From NCBI RefSeq assembly GCF_037024155.1, contig NZ_JAYKTS010000031.1, forward strand, positions 1 to 47,475: 47,475 bases of DNA. Direction: 5' to 3'. How positions within the stretch are numbered: position 1 is the first letter of the stretch; every line of letters starts with the position of its first letter. Under the pieces are notes generated by a model, which was not told the DNA's origin, did no database searches, and was given only the letters and a program-made list of their open reading frames with translations. The DNA comes from Bacillus sp. 2205SS5-2. Lineage in GTDB: Bacteria > Bacillota > Bacilli > Bacillales > Bacillaceae_K. The translations under genes were made by a program, and so were the position numbers. Shown piece by piece: positions 24,783 to 32,379 of this stretch.

Positions 24783-25697
24783 TTAACGTTGAGTATCGTC
24801 AACCATTCCCCAAATTTCTTTACTAGAGAAATCTGCTTCGCATTCAATGCTTTCTAAGGTTAGCGGATGTTGAAATGATATTTTTTTGGCATGTAGCGCT
24901 TGATGCGAGAAGATTGCTGATCCACCGTATAGGGTATCACCTGCAAGCGGATGACCTAGGTCACTCATATGAACGCGAATTTGATGAGTTCTTCCCGTTT
25001 CTAATGAAATTTCAACCAACGAAAGGTTTTTGTTTGGAATATATTTACTTTTTTGGTAGTGAGTAATAGCGGTTTGTCCATTCACGGAAACTCTTCGCCT
25101 AGTCGGGTGATGACGGTCTTTTCCTATGTTTTTTTGTATGGTCCCTTTGATTTTCTGTAGGTTTCCATGTACAAGTGCCAAGTAAGTTCGCTTGATTTTA
25201 CGCTCCCTTAAATGTCGGTCTAAAATCGCTTGACTTAATGCGTGTTTTGCAAAAATGATGGACCCAGATGTATCCCGGTCAAGCCTGTGAATGGGATAAG
25301 CACGGCATTGTTCCCCTTTTTGTAGCAGATGGTAGGCAACCCCGTTAGCTAATGTGTTGTTTTGTTGAGGCTCATTAGGGTGAGTGTCTATACCAGAAGG
25401 CTTGTTGATCACAAGTAGATGGTCGTCTTCATAAAGGACATTAATTAATTGAAAAGTTGGAATAAAGCCAAATGCCTCTTTCTTGAAAAGGTCGATTGAA
25501 ATCGTATCTCCAGATGTTAATTCATTTTTCCAAGAAACAAGGCTACCATTGACTGTAATGGCTTTTTCCATTCTATATTGGTGAATTATCTTTTTCGGGG
25601 CTTTCCATATGTTTTGTAGTAAATATTCAATTGTTATTTGTTCCCAATTTTTAGGTAGACTCATCGTGAAGATGCTTCCTTTTCTTTCTGTAATCAT
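24783..25697 (-). CDS. yhcT: RluA-family pseudouridine synthase, YhcT-like
   Basis: A 304-residue RNA-modifying enzyme that converts selected uridines to pseudouridine. An S4-like N-terminal region (TIEYLLQNIWKAPKKIIHQYR...GDTISI, about 20-70) precedes the catalytic domain. Motif I, KPSGIDTHP, is near 99; motif II, HRLDRDTSG, with the catalytic Asp, is near 140; the later LETGRTHQIRVHMSDLGHPLAGD block is complete. The yhcU-like gene lies divergently next door, as I recall for B. subtilis, which favours yhcT over other RluA paralogues. The ATG at 25697 follows AGTGAGG. Confidence 0.88.
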   Translation of the reverse strand: MITERKGSIFTMSLPKNWEQITIEYLLQNIWKAPKKIIHQYRMEKAITVNGSLVSWKNELTSGDTISIDLFKKEAFGFIPTFQLINVLYEDDHLLVINKPSGIDTHPNEPQQNNTLANGVAYHLLQKGEQCRAYPIHRLDRDTSGSIIFAKHALSQAILDRHLRERKIKRTYLALVHGNLQKIKGTIQKNIGKDRHHPTRRRVSVNGQTAITHYQKSKYIPNKNLSLVEISLETGRTHQIRVHMSDLGHPLAGDTLYGGSAIFSHQALHAKKISFQHPLTLESIECEADFSSKEIWGMVDDTQR

Positions 25698-25849
25698 GTT
25701 AAAGCCTCACTTTGTAGGTTTTCTAGTCATTCTGGATAAGAGTAGTGAACGGTTTCATGGTGATAATTACCACGATAGCTTTTTTCATATTATGTTATCC
25801 TATAGGTACTGATTTCATAGACTATTATAAAGAAAAAGGTGGGGTGTAA

Positions 25850-26254
25850 GTGAAAATTCTAACTGCGTCGACTGAGGGGCAAGAAGAGAATATCCACAAT
25901 CTTATTCGGTATTTTTATATTCGTATTTTTCCTAATTTTTTCTCTGAAGATGAGATTGTACAGTTTAAACAAATGAAGGTCCTACATATTTCTAATCAAA
26001 ATCAAGAGTATATTGGAACACTTAAAGAATCGTTTACTGTTATGTCCTGCCTCGCTACCTTAATCTCTATTATTGAATCTCACGATAAAGAAGAGCAAGA
26101 AAAACATTATAAACATTTATTTTCACATAATGTTTCTTTATTAGAAACAAAGGATTTATTTTTTCCTTTCACTTATCAGCAATTTTCACAAGCAAAAATG
26201 CAAGACTTTTCGATTACGATATATGATAAGCCAGCAAATCAGTTTCTTGCGTGA
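25850..26254 (+). CDS. yhcU: YhcU-like protein (DUF5365)
   Basis: A 134-residue acidic, helical protein without signal or membrane segments. Marks are STEGQEENIHNLIRYFYIRI, FPNFFSEDEI, and the ending SITIYDKPANQFLA. Function unknown. I assign it to the YhcU group from its size, its sequence style and its divergent position beside the yhcT-like gene. GTG at 25850 follows GGTGGGGTGTAA. A strong terminator lies downstream. Confidence 0.65.
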   Translation: MKILTASTEGQEENIHNLIRYFYIRIFPNFFSEDEIVQFKQMKVLHISNQNQEYIGTLKESFTVMSCLATLISIIESHDKEEQEKHYKHLFSHNVSLLETKDLFFPFTYQQFSQAKMQDFSITIYDKPANQFLA

Positions 26255-26287
26255 ACTCCTTATTCATTTGGGGGTTTTTTTTATGAT

Positions 26288-26314
26288 AAAAAGCAGGCGT
26301 TAGCCTGCTTTTTC
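26288..26314 (+). terminator. Terminator of yhcU
   Basis: Stem AAAAAGCAGGC / GCCTGCTTTTT around GTTA, preceded by a short T-tract, 34 bases after the stop. Confidence 0.88.
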
Positions 26315-26323
26315 TTAAAAATA

Positions 26324-26496
26324 TGTTGTTTTCGCAAAGATTTTGTCTGTTTCAATAGAAGTGAAAGCCTTGTCTAATATTACATCGTGCTCTTTTCCTA
26401 ACTACAATTTATTCATTTCAAGACAAAAAATAGGAAATTAAACGAAAAACCTTACTGCCTGTTTTATCTTTGTGACAGAAACAACTAGGTTTATGA
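26324..26496 (+). repeat. Subfamily III dispersed repeat
   Basis: TGTTGTTTTCGCAAAGATTT at the left; ACCTTACTGCCTGTTTTATC and AACAACTAGGTTTATGAAAGG toward the right. It joins a subfamily I copy directly, as at 17194-17361. Confidence 0.72.
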
Positions 26497-26662
26497 AAGG
26501 CTGTTTTCGCAAAAGTCGAGGCTTTTCGAATCAGTTTATTACCTTAGATATAGCATTGTTTCGGGCATCATTTCGTTTATGTTTGATGGAAATCAACAGT
26601 TAAAAGGGAAGATTTAATCAAAAATAAACGAAATAGCCAATAGCCACAATGTATACGAAAAA
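26497..26662 (+). repeat. Subfamily I repeat without cassette
   Basis: AAGGCTGTTTTCGCAAAAG, then GTTTCGGGCATCATTTCG, TGATGGAAATCAACAGT, and the right end AGCCACAATGTATACGAAAA, where the usual GAGCC is replaced by the start of a GC-rich palindrome. A small duplication (TAGCCAATAGCCACAATG) sits near the right end. Confidence 0.8.
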
Positions 26663-26663
26663 C

Positions 26664-26696
26664 GCGTTGGCAGCGCTCACGTCACGCCGCTAACGC
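26664..26696. repeat. GC-rich palindrome at the end of the repeat
   Basis: GCGTTGGCAGCGCTCACG and its partial complement CACGCCGCTAACGC form a stem of about 13 pairs with a few mismatches. Its GC content is well above its surroundings. It replaces the last bases of the neighbouring repeat. No T-run follows. The rest up to 26911 holds no gene. Confidence 0.5.
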
Positions 26697-26911
26697 TTAT
26701 CATGAAAAAAGTAATTTCAACCCCAATAATGGTATAAACCCGATATGTTTAGAGCAAGCTTTCTAATTTGGCGATGCCTATATATGCCTTTTTTCATACA
26801 AAAGAGCCTTATGATAAGAGATTAAAAGGAAGAAAGGAGAAAAGTAATATTAGTTTCGTTTCTAGATCCAGACAATTTCCATTCTATTTAGGCGAATTCA
26901 TGCTCCGAAGA

Positions 26912-27382
26912 TTAATTTAGTACTTCTTCATCGAAAAACTGTTCAAAGGCTACTTCTGGTTGTCCCCCTACAATTCGTGCAACTTCTTTGCCATCTACAT
27001 ATTGAACAATTGTTGGTGTGTACTCAATATTGTACTCATTCCAACCTTGTTCAAATTCAAGAAGGTTATATTGTACTAGGTCAATCCCTAAATCCTCAGC
27101 AAGGGGAGCAACAATAGGGGTAGTTGCTAGACAATGCGAGCAGGAAGAACTGTAGAAGTAAACAGTCGTTTCCTCACCATCTGTTAGTTTAGACTTTAAT
27201 TCACTAGGTAATATGACGTTTTGATAATTTGGGTCATCCAGCAGCTTTATCGTGTCTTGTTCAAGAGAGTTTTTTTGGAACATGTTTCCTTCACTCGCCT
27301 TGGACTGTTGATAAGAATTTAGCAAAGCGATGCCAATAAATAAAACGATGACTACACCGAAGAGTATAAGTGCTTTTTTCAA
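26912..27382 (-). CDS. Membrane-anchored thioredoxin-like protein
   Basis: A 156-residue thiol-redox protein. One N-terminal transmembrane segment (about 4-21) anchors a thioredoxin fold outside the membrane. The active site is CSHC in YFYSSSCSHCLATTP, and the cis-proline loop is YTPTIVQYVDG. It probably partners the DsbB-like protein encoded just upstream, making or shuffling disulfides in exported proteins. The start is TTG at 27382, one base after the bdbC stop, with AAAGGAGGAAATTTAA before it, so translation is coupled. It resembles BdbA/BdbB-neighbour thioredoxins rather than a DsbA-type BdbD. Confidence 0.85.
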   Translation of the reverse strand: MKKALILFGVVIVLFIGIALLNSYQQSKASEGNMFQKNSLEQDTIKLLDDPNYQNVILPSELKSKLTDGEETTVYFYSSSCSHCLATTPIVAPLAEDLGIDLVQYNLLEFEQGWNEYNIEYTPTIVQYVDGKEVARIVGGQPEVAFEQFFDEEVLN

Positions 27383-27808
27383 TTAAATTTCCTCCTTTGT
27401 CCATTTTTTTAACCATATGCTACAAATGAAAATAATACTAAATGCAGTAAAGGCTAGAAAAGGGATGGTAACAAATCCGAACCAATTAATATATTCTCCT
27501 GTACAAGGAATTCTACCACATGCTGGGGCACTATCACTAAAGAAAGAGACTTTCTGAATGAAGTAGTGATAGAGAGATACAACAATTCCTAAACCTGATA
27601 AAGCCAAACTATAAAGCCAAAATTTCGTATCTTTTTTCCAAAGAGCTAAAAGAAGTAGAAGGGACATTGGATACATAAGAATACGCTGATACCAGCATAA
27701 CTGGCAAGGTTCATATCCTTTTATTTCGGAAAAATAGAGAGACCCCATCGTGGCTAACAATGCAGTCGTCCAGGCAAGAAGTAAAATATTTTCTGCTTTT
27801 TTTGTCAT
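27383..27808 (-). CDS. bdbC: DsbB/BdbC-family thiol-disulfide oxidoreductase
   Basis: A 141-residue protein with four transmembrane helices. DsbB-type proteins pass electrons from a thiol oxidase to quinones. It has both expected cysteine pairs: CQLC in GYEPCQLCWYQRILMYP, after TM1, and the second pair in APACGRIPCTGEYINWFG between TM3 and TM4. The Arg after CxxCWYQ, needed for quinone contact, is present. In B. subtilis BdbC works with BdbD for competence and exported-protein folding; here its operon partner is the thioredoxin-like protein. A good sigma-A promoter lies 40 bases upstream. Confidence 0.92.
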   Translation of the reverse strand: MTKKAENILLLAWTTALLATMGSLYFSEIKGYEPCQLCWYQRILMYPMSLLLLLALWKKDTKFWLYSLALSGLGIVVSLYHYFIQKVSFFSDSAPACGRIPCTGEYINWFGFVTIPFLAFTAFSIIFICSIWLKKWTKEEI

Positions 27809-27847
27809 TATTGTGTCCTTTCAGTTTTCACTTTAATATCCTTTCAA

Positions 27848-27877
27848 ATTATAGTATGTTTACATTGTATTTGTAAA
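27848..27877 (-). promoter_or_regulatory. Promoter of the bdbC operon with overlapping palindrome
   Basis: On the minus strand TTACAA (27876-27871), a 17-base spacer and TATAAT (27853-27848). The -35 and part of the spacer form an inverted repeat TTTACA-N7-TGTAAA (27859-27877), which could be an operator. Confidence 0.65.
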
Positions 27878-27951
27878 ATGTAATATATATATTAAACGAT
27901 GAACATTTTGTGAACCGAAATGCAAACGATTGCATTTTATTATCTTTAATG

Positions 27952-28589
27952 AAAGGCTATTTTCGTTTACATTGTGGCTATTTCATCTGGTTTTTGATAA
28001 ATTCCTCCCTTTCACTGTTGATTTCCATCAAAAACAGACGGATCCAGCTGCAGTGGCTTGCGGCTCGGGGTCAAATGAATAACTCTCCAGTGATGCAGGC
28101 ATCATCTCCGAGCTCTTCATTTGCCTAACGCCGCAGGGCAGCCACTTCCGCCTTTCGTGATCCAGCTGCAGTGGCTTGCGGCTCGGGGTCAAATGAAAAA
28201 CTCTCCAATGATGCAGGCATCACCTCCGAGCTCTTCATTTGCCTAACGCCGCAGGGCAGCCACTTCCGCCTTTCGTGATCCAGCTGCAGTGGCTTGCGGC
28301 TCGGGGTCAAATGAAAAACTCTTCAATGATGCAGGCATCACCTCCGAGCTCTTCATTTGCCTAACGCCGCAGGGCAGCCACTTCCGCCTTTCGTGATCCA
28401 GCTGCAGTGGCTTGCGGCTCGGGGTCAAATGAATAACCCTCCAGTGATGCAGGCATCACCTCCGAGCTCTTCATTTGCCTAACGCCGCAGGGCAGCCACT
28501 TCCGCCTTTCGTGATTGATGACCGAAGCAAAGCTAGTTCATAGATGAGAAAATGATACGAAAAGCAACAATATTTGCGAAAACAGCCTA
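27952..28589 (-). repeat. Subfamily I repeat carrying four 118-bp palindromic units
   Basis: The longest copy, in reverse orientation with both ends present: AAAGGCTATTTTCG at 27952 and GCGAAAACAGCCT at 28588. The element body (GTGGCTATTTCATCTGG ... CATCAAAAACAGACG; then TGATGACCGAAGCAAAGC) is interrupted by four tandem units. It ends only 21 bases before the malL start codon, so any promoter of that gene lies in, or was replaced by, the repeat. Confidence 0.87.
28041..28512 (-). repeat. Tandem array of four exact 118-bp palindromic units
   Basis: Units start with GATCCAGCTGCAGTGGCT at 28041, 28159, 28277 and 28395, and end CACTTCCGCCTTTCGT. They differ from each other at only a few positions (for example CATCATCTCCGAG against CATCACCTCCGAG). 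Each is an imperfect palindrome: GTGGCTTGCGGCTCGGGGTC with AAATGAA on one arm pairs with CATTTGCCTAACGCCGCAGG and GCAGCCAC on the other. Confidence 0.9.
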
Positions 28590-28609
28590 TTGAAAAAGGA
28601 CGTGTAAAA

Positions 28610-30280
28610 ATGAAACAATGGTGGAAAGAAGCTGTCGTGTATCAAATATATCCACGTAGTTTTATGGACTCAAATGGAGACGGAGTTGGCGATATTAAAG
28701 GAATCTCTGCTAAATTAGATTATTTAAAAGAACTAGGAGTCGATGTTGTCTGGCTTTCGCCTGTATATGAATCTCCAAATGATGACAATGGCTATGATAT
28801 CAGTGATTACCGGAATATCATGAACGAATTTGGGACAATAGATGACTGGGATGAAATGCTAACCGGAATGCATGAGCGTGGAATTAAGCTTGTCATGGAC
28901 TTGGTTGTGAATCATACTTCTGATGAGCATAACTGGTTTGCTGAGTCTCGTAAATCTAAAGATAATGAATACAGAGATTATTACATCTGGAAAGAGGGAG
29001 TAAACGAGAAAGAACCGAACAACTGGAAATCTTTCTTTAGTGGGTCTGCCTGGAAATTAGATGAACAAACTGGAGAGTATTTCCTACATATTTTTAGTGA
29101 GAAACAACCAGATTTAAATTGGGAGAATCCTATTCTTCGTGAAGAAGTGTATGAGATGATGAAGTTTTGGTTAGACAAAGGAATTGATGGGTTTCGCATG
29201 GATGTGGTAAATTTCATCTCGAAAGTTGAAGGTCTTCCAGATGCCCCTAACCCCGGAGGGAATCGATATGTATCAGGGCATAACTATTTTATGAATGGAC
29301 CAAGAATTCATGAGTTTTTGCAAGAAATGAATGAAAAAGCTATAGCAGGATATGACGTGATGACGGTCGGTGAGATGCCAGGTGTATCGCCCGAAGAAGC
29401 CGTACTGTATACAGGAGAAAATCGAAATGAAGTAAATATGGTCTTCCAATTTGAACACATGGGTATTGATTCTGGTCCAAATGGCAAATGGGACCTCATT
29501 CCATTTGATTTAGTAAAGTTGAAAAAAATTTTAACGAAGTGGCAAGTGGAACTACATGGAAAAGGATGGAATAGCTTATATTGGAATAATCATGATCAAC
29601 CTCGTATCCTCTCGCGTCTAGGAAATGATGGTGAGTATCGGGTGAAATCAGCAAAAATGCTAGGTACTCTTTTGCACATGATGCAAGGAACACCATATAT
29701 TTACCAAGGGGAAGAGCTAGGAATGACGAATATTCAGTTCGATTCAATTGAAGACTACCGTGACATTGAAACCATCAATATGTACAAAGAAAAAGTAAGT
29801 GAAGGGATCAACCCCGAGGAATTAATGAAGCCTATTCATACAAAGAGTCGAGATAATGCCCGCACACCAATGCAATGGGATGCTAGTATGCACAGTGGGT
29901 TCACGCAAGGGACGCCATGGATTGCAGTGAATCCGAATTATTCACAAATAAATGCAGAAGCTGCTATTAAAGATGAAGATTCTGTGTTTTACTACTATCA
30001 AAAACTAATTCAATTGCGAAAACAATATGATATTATCCCCTACGGTTCCTTTGAATTGCTACATGAAGAGGATCCTGCCTTGTTTGTCTACACACGTCAA
30101 TTAGAAGATGAAAAGCTATTAGTACTTTGCAATGTATCTGGTGAAAGCCATGATGTTTCTATCCCAAGTGAATTTGAAACTGCAGAATTGTTAATAGGCA
30201 ATGAAAAAGAGACTTCATTGGTCAGTGAATGTATAACATTGGGAGCGTGGGAAGCGAGAGTGTATCACATCGACAAATAA
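28610..30280 (+). CDS. malL: GH13 oligo-1,6-glucosidase / alpha-glucosidase
   Basis: A 556-residue cytoplasmic glycoside hydrolase that splits glucose from isomaltose-, maltose- or sucrose-type oligosaccharides. It shows the four GH13 regions: DLVVNHTSDEH, GFRMDVVNFISK with the nucleophile Asp (about 199), VGEMPG with the acid/base Glu (about 255), and WNNHDQPR with the stabilising Asp (about 329). The start WWKEAVVYQIYPRSFMDSNG and the length match MalL (about 561 residues). ATG 28610 follows AAAAAGGACG; the frame runs upstream into the repeat and is not used there. No sugar transporter or regulator is adjacent. Substrate specificity cannot be settled by eye. Confidence 0.9.
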   Translation: MKQWWKEAVVYQIYPRSFMDSNGDGVGDIKGISAKLDYLKELGVDVVWLSPVYESPNDDNGYDISDYRNIMNEFGTIDDWDEMLTGMHERGIKLVMDLVVNHTSDEHNWFAESRKSKDNEYRDYYIWKEGVNEKEPNNWKSFFSGSAWKLDEQTGEYFLHIFSEKQPDLNWENPILREEVYEMMKFWLDKGIDGFRMDVVNFISKVEGLPDAPNPGGNRYVSGHNYFMNGPRIHEFLQEMNEKAIAGYDVMTVGEMPGVSPEEAVLYTGENRNEVNMVFQFEHMGIDSGPNGKWDLIPFDLVKLKKILTKWQVELHGKGWNSLYWNNHDQPRILSRLGNDGEYRVKSAKMLGTLLHMMQGTPYIYQGEELGMTNIQFDSIEDYRDIETINMYKEKVSEGINPEELMKPIHTKSRDNARTPMQWDASMHSGFTQGTPWIAVNPNYSQINAEAAIKDEDSVFYYYQKLIQLRKQYDIIPYGSFELLHEEDPALFVYTRQLEDEKLLVLCNVSGESHDVSIPSEFETAELLIGNEKETSLVSECITLGAWEARVYHIDK

Positions 30281-30435
30281 ATACCCATAAAAATGGCTCT
30301 TTGCAATGAAGGTTACTTCAAATAGTTCTTCGATTTCCGGTTAGCATAGGAGAACAAAGGAGAACAAAAATACAGTGAGAATCTGTTTTTTGTGTGTGAG
30401 TAACTATGATAAAATAAGCCTCTTCTCATATAAAT

Positions 30436-30561
30436 AATGGCTCTTATAGCTAATTTTTGATTGAACCCTCCATTTCACTGTTGATTTCCATCAAAAATAG
30501 ACGCAAAGTTGAACCAAAATAGACTGGTTCGAAAAGCAACAAACTCTGTGAAAATGGCCTA
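30436..30561 (-). repeat. Subfamily I repeat with internal deletion
   Basis: Reverse copy: AATGGCTCTTATAGC at one end, TTTCACTGTTGATTTCCATC and AAAAATAGACGC in the middle, then a jump to ACTGGTTCGAAAAGCAACAA and GTGAAAATGGCCT. The cassette point and its flank are deleted. The bases between malL and this copy hold no gene; AATGGCTCTTTGCAATG at 30293 may be a fragment of another end. Confidence 0.7.
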
Positions 30562-30584
30562 ATAAAATTTTTTCTGGGATCGAG

Positions 30585-31181
30585 CTAGCTGTCTTTTCCA
30601 ACGAGGCCATAAAACAATAAATGTAAGATTTCTTTCTTAAACTGTGTTTTATTATCGGGATTGAGAAATATATCTTTTTGCTTGTAGAGACCCTCTTGCA
30701 AGCCCGTTAAGAAAAAAATAATAGTATCAATAGAAAGTAGAGGGGAAAGAACTCCATTTTCTTTCCCTTCTTGTAAAAAACGAGTGAAAATGGGTATCAT
30801 TTTGTTTGTTGTATAGTCCTGAAATAGTTCAGCGAGCGGACCTTGAGACACCATTATTGAACCAATAGATTCCGTATTAAATACATCAATGTCATCTAAC
30901 TTTAACGAAATCAATTCATGGATCCGTGCTTTGTAGGAAGCTCTACTTTCGATTATATCCTCAAATTGTTGGAGTCGAAGGTTGAGATAGTTTTTATATA
31001 CATAAAGAAGCAAGTCATCTTTACTTCCAAAATAATTGTAAATGGTTACTTGTGAGACATTCGCTTTTTTCGCGATGTCTTGAATACTGACTTTTTGAAC
31101 ACCAATCTTTATGAATAGACTAAATGCAGCGTCCTCTATTTGCTTCATCTTTATTTGTTTTCTTCGTTCGAAACCGTTCAT
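30585..31181 (-). CDS. TetR-family transcriptional regulator
   Basis: A 198-residue regulator. The N-terminal 50 residues hold the TetR DNA-binding domain (IEDAAFSLFIKIGVQKVSIQ, DIAKKANVSQVTIYNYFGSK). The remaining helical domain (about 60-195) would bind an unknown ligand and dimerise. It is followed divergently by an acyl-CoA thioesterase-like gene 191 bases away, so control of lipid or acyl-CoA metabolism is possible but unproven. The ATG at 31181 follows GAGGAGGTGGACAA. Confidence 0.9.
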   Translation of the reverse strand: MNGFERRKQIKMKQIEDAAFSLFIKIGVQKVSIQDIAKKANVSQVTIYNYFGSKDDLLLYVYKNYLNLRLQQFEDIIESRASYKARIHELISLKLDDIDVFNTESIGSIMVSQGPLAELFQDYTTNKMIPIFTRFLQEGKENGVLSPLLSIDTIIFFLTGLQEGLYKQKDIFLNPDNKTQFKKEILHLLFYGLVGKDS

Positions 31182-31372
31182 TTGTCCACCTCCTCTTCAT
31201 ATTAATCATTTCTAGGGAGAAATTCAATTATTTCACCAAATAGAGCAATAATTAAATGAATAGTAGTCAGAATATTTAATCTATAGTAAAATGCTTACAA
31301 GTATGCCAGTAAAGCAGTTTAATGAAAAGACTTTACAATGAATAAATTGGATAATATTGGAGGAGTGGATTC

Positions 31373-31774
31373 ATGAGTTTTACATCTTACCAAACCGTTC
31401 GTTTTCATGAAACGGATGCGCTTGGTCATATTAACAACGCTTGCTATTTCAATTATTTTGAAGAAGCTCGTATACAATTATTTAAAGAGTTAGGGGCTGA
31501 AGTGTCTACCGAGGCTTGGAATTTTATCTTAGCATCTACTAAGTGTGATTTTTTAAATCAAGGTTATTTTAATCAAACACTAAGAATAGAAACAACCATT
31601 TCTCAGATTGGAAATAAGAGCTTTACGATGACACACGACATTTATGATTCAGAAACGAACGTAAGCATTGCTCATGGAGCAGGGGTTATCGTTTATTTTG
31701 ATTTTAAGCAGCAACAGAGTGTACCTATACCTGATGATTTTCGTGAAAAGCTACGAGAATACATGAAAAAATAA
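31373..31774 (+). CDS. Acyl-CoA thioesterase, hotdog fold (YbgC/FadM type)
   Basis: A 133-residue single hotdog domain. The 4HBT signature is clear: VRFHETDALGHINNACYFNYFEEAR, with the catalytic Asp in ETDALGHINN and the long helix. It should hydrolyse an acyl-CoA or related thioester, and the active form is an oligomer. ATTGGAGGAGTGGATTC precedes the ATG. It is divergent from the TetR gene, which may regulate it. Confidence 0.88.
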   Translation: MSFTSYQTVRFHETDALGHINNACYFNYFEEARIQLFKELGAEVSTEAWNFILASTKCDFLNQGYFNQTLRIETTISQIGNKSFTMTHDIYDSETNVSIAHGAGVIVYFDFKQQQSVPIPDDFREKLREYMKK

Positions 31775-31826
31775 AACTCATTTTAAAAAAGTTGTACAAG
31801 TTCATGAGTTCTCTTCAGAAATTGGA

Positions 31827-31857
31827 AAAGAAGTGACGATGGATGGGTCACTTCTTT
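31827..31857. terminator. Terminator between the thioesterase gene and ypbS
   Basis: Stem AAAGAAGTGAC / GTCACTTCTTT around GATGGATGG, midway between two convergent genes. The T-run is short. Confidence 0.65.
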
Positions 31858-31870
31858 GGTGAGAAATAAT

Positions 31871-32128
31871 TCAGTTTAATTTATTCACGTATTCTTTTAC
31901 CATTTCAACAGACACCAATTCGCGAGTAGGAACGACGCCTGAACGGGCAAGATCATTCATTTCGTTTGTAACAGCGTTTATCTTTTCTGTCGTAAAGGGT
32001 ATATTTTGTTGGCATAAAGCTACCGATTCCTCGATATACTGTTCCCGCCGTTTTTCTAAATCAGCAAATTTAGTCGCAATTTTATTATGCTCGGTAGTTA
32101 ATTTGGTAATTGCTTTATGTACGCTCAC
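31871..32128 (-). CDS. ypbS: YpbS-like protein (DUF2533)
   Basis: An 85-residue helical, charged protein starting MSVHKAITKL when read from GTG. The block LEKRREQYIEESVALCQQNIPF, then EKINAVTNEMNDLARSGVVPTRELV and EMVKEYV, matches B. subtilis YpbS as I remember it. Its function is unknown. GTG at 32128 follows AGGAGTGAAAATA at good spacing; an upstream start at 32149 would lie on top of the Shine-Dalgarno tract. Monocistronic. Confidence 0.8.
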   Translation of the reverse strand: MSVHKAITKLTTEHNKIATKFADLEKRREQYIEESVALCQQNIPFTTEKINAVTNEMNDLARSGVVPTRELVSVEMVKEYVNKLN

Positions 32129-32330
32129 TATTTTCACTCCTAATATCAATTATCATCCTATTATGCCGTTTATTGATGAGATTGTGCAACTTTTCCCACC
32201 TTAGACATAAAGTAAATCCTGAGCAACTATTCTACATGAACCACTAAAAAAAGTGGGGGAAATCCAAGTTTGAGCTTTATTGGGCCAACTATTCAGCGAC
32301 AATCCCCCCGAATGGTATTTGCATTTACCA

Positions 32331-32358
32331 TAAAAGAGCTATCATATGATAGCTCTTA
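32331..32358 (-). terminator. Terminator of the DUF1189 gene
   Basis: Stem AAGAGCTATCA / TGATAGCTCTT around TA. On the minus strand TTTTATGG follows. It lies 22 bases after the stop. Confidence 0.75.
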
Positions 32359-32379
32359 TTAATCTTACTCTAATTAGGT

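Noticed and set aside
28041-28512. Regular direct repeats that could suggest a CRISPR array
   Set aside because: Units are 118 bases and nearly identical throughout, with no variable spacers between short repeats and no cas genes anywhere in the window.
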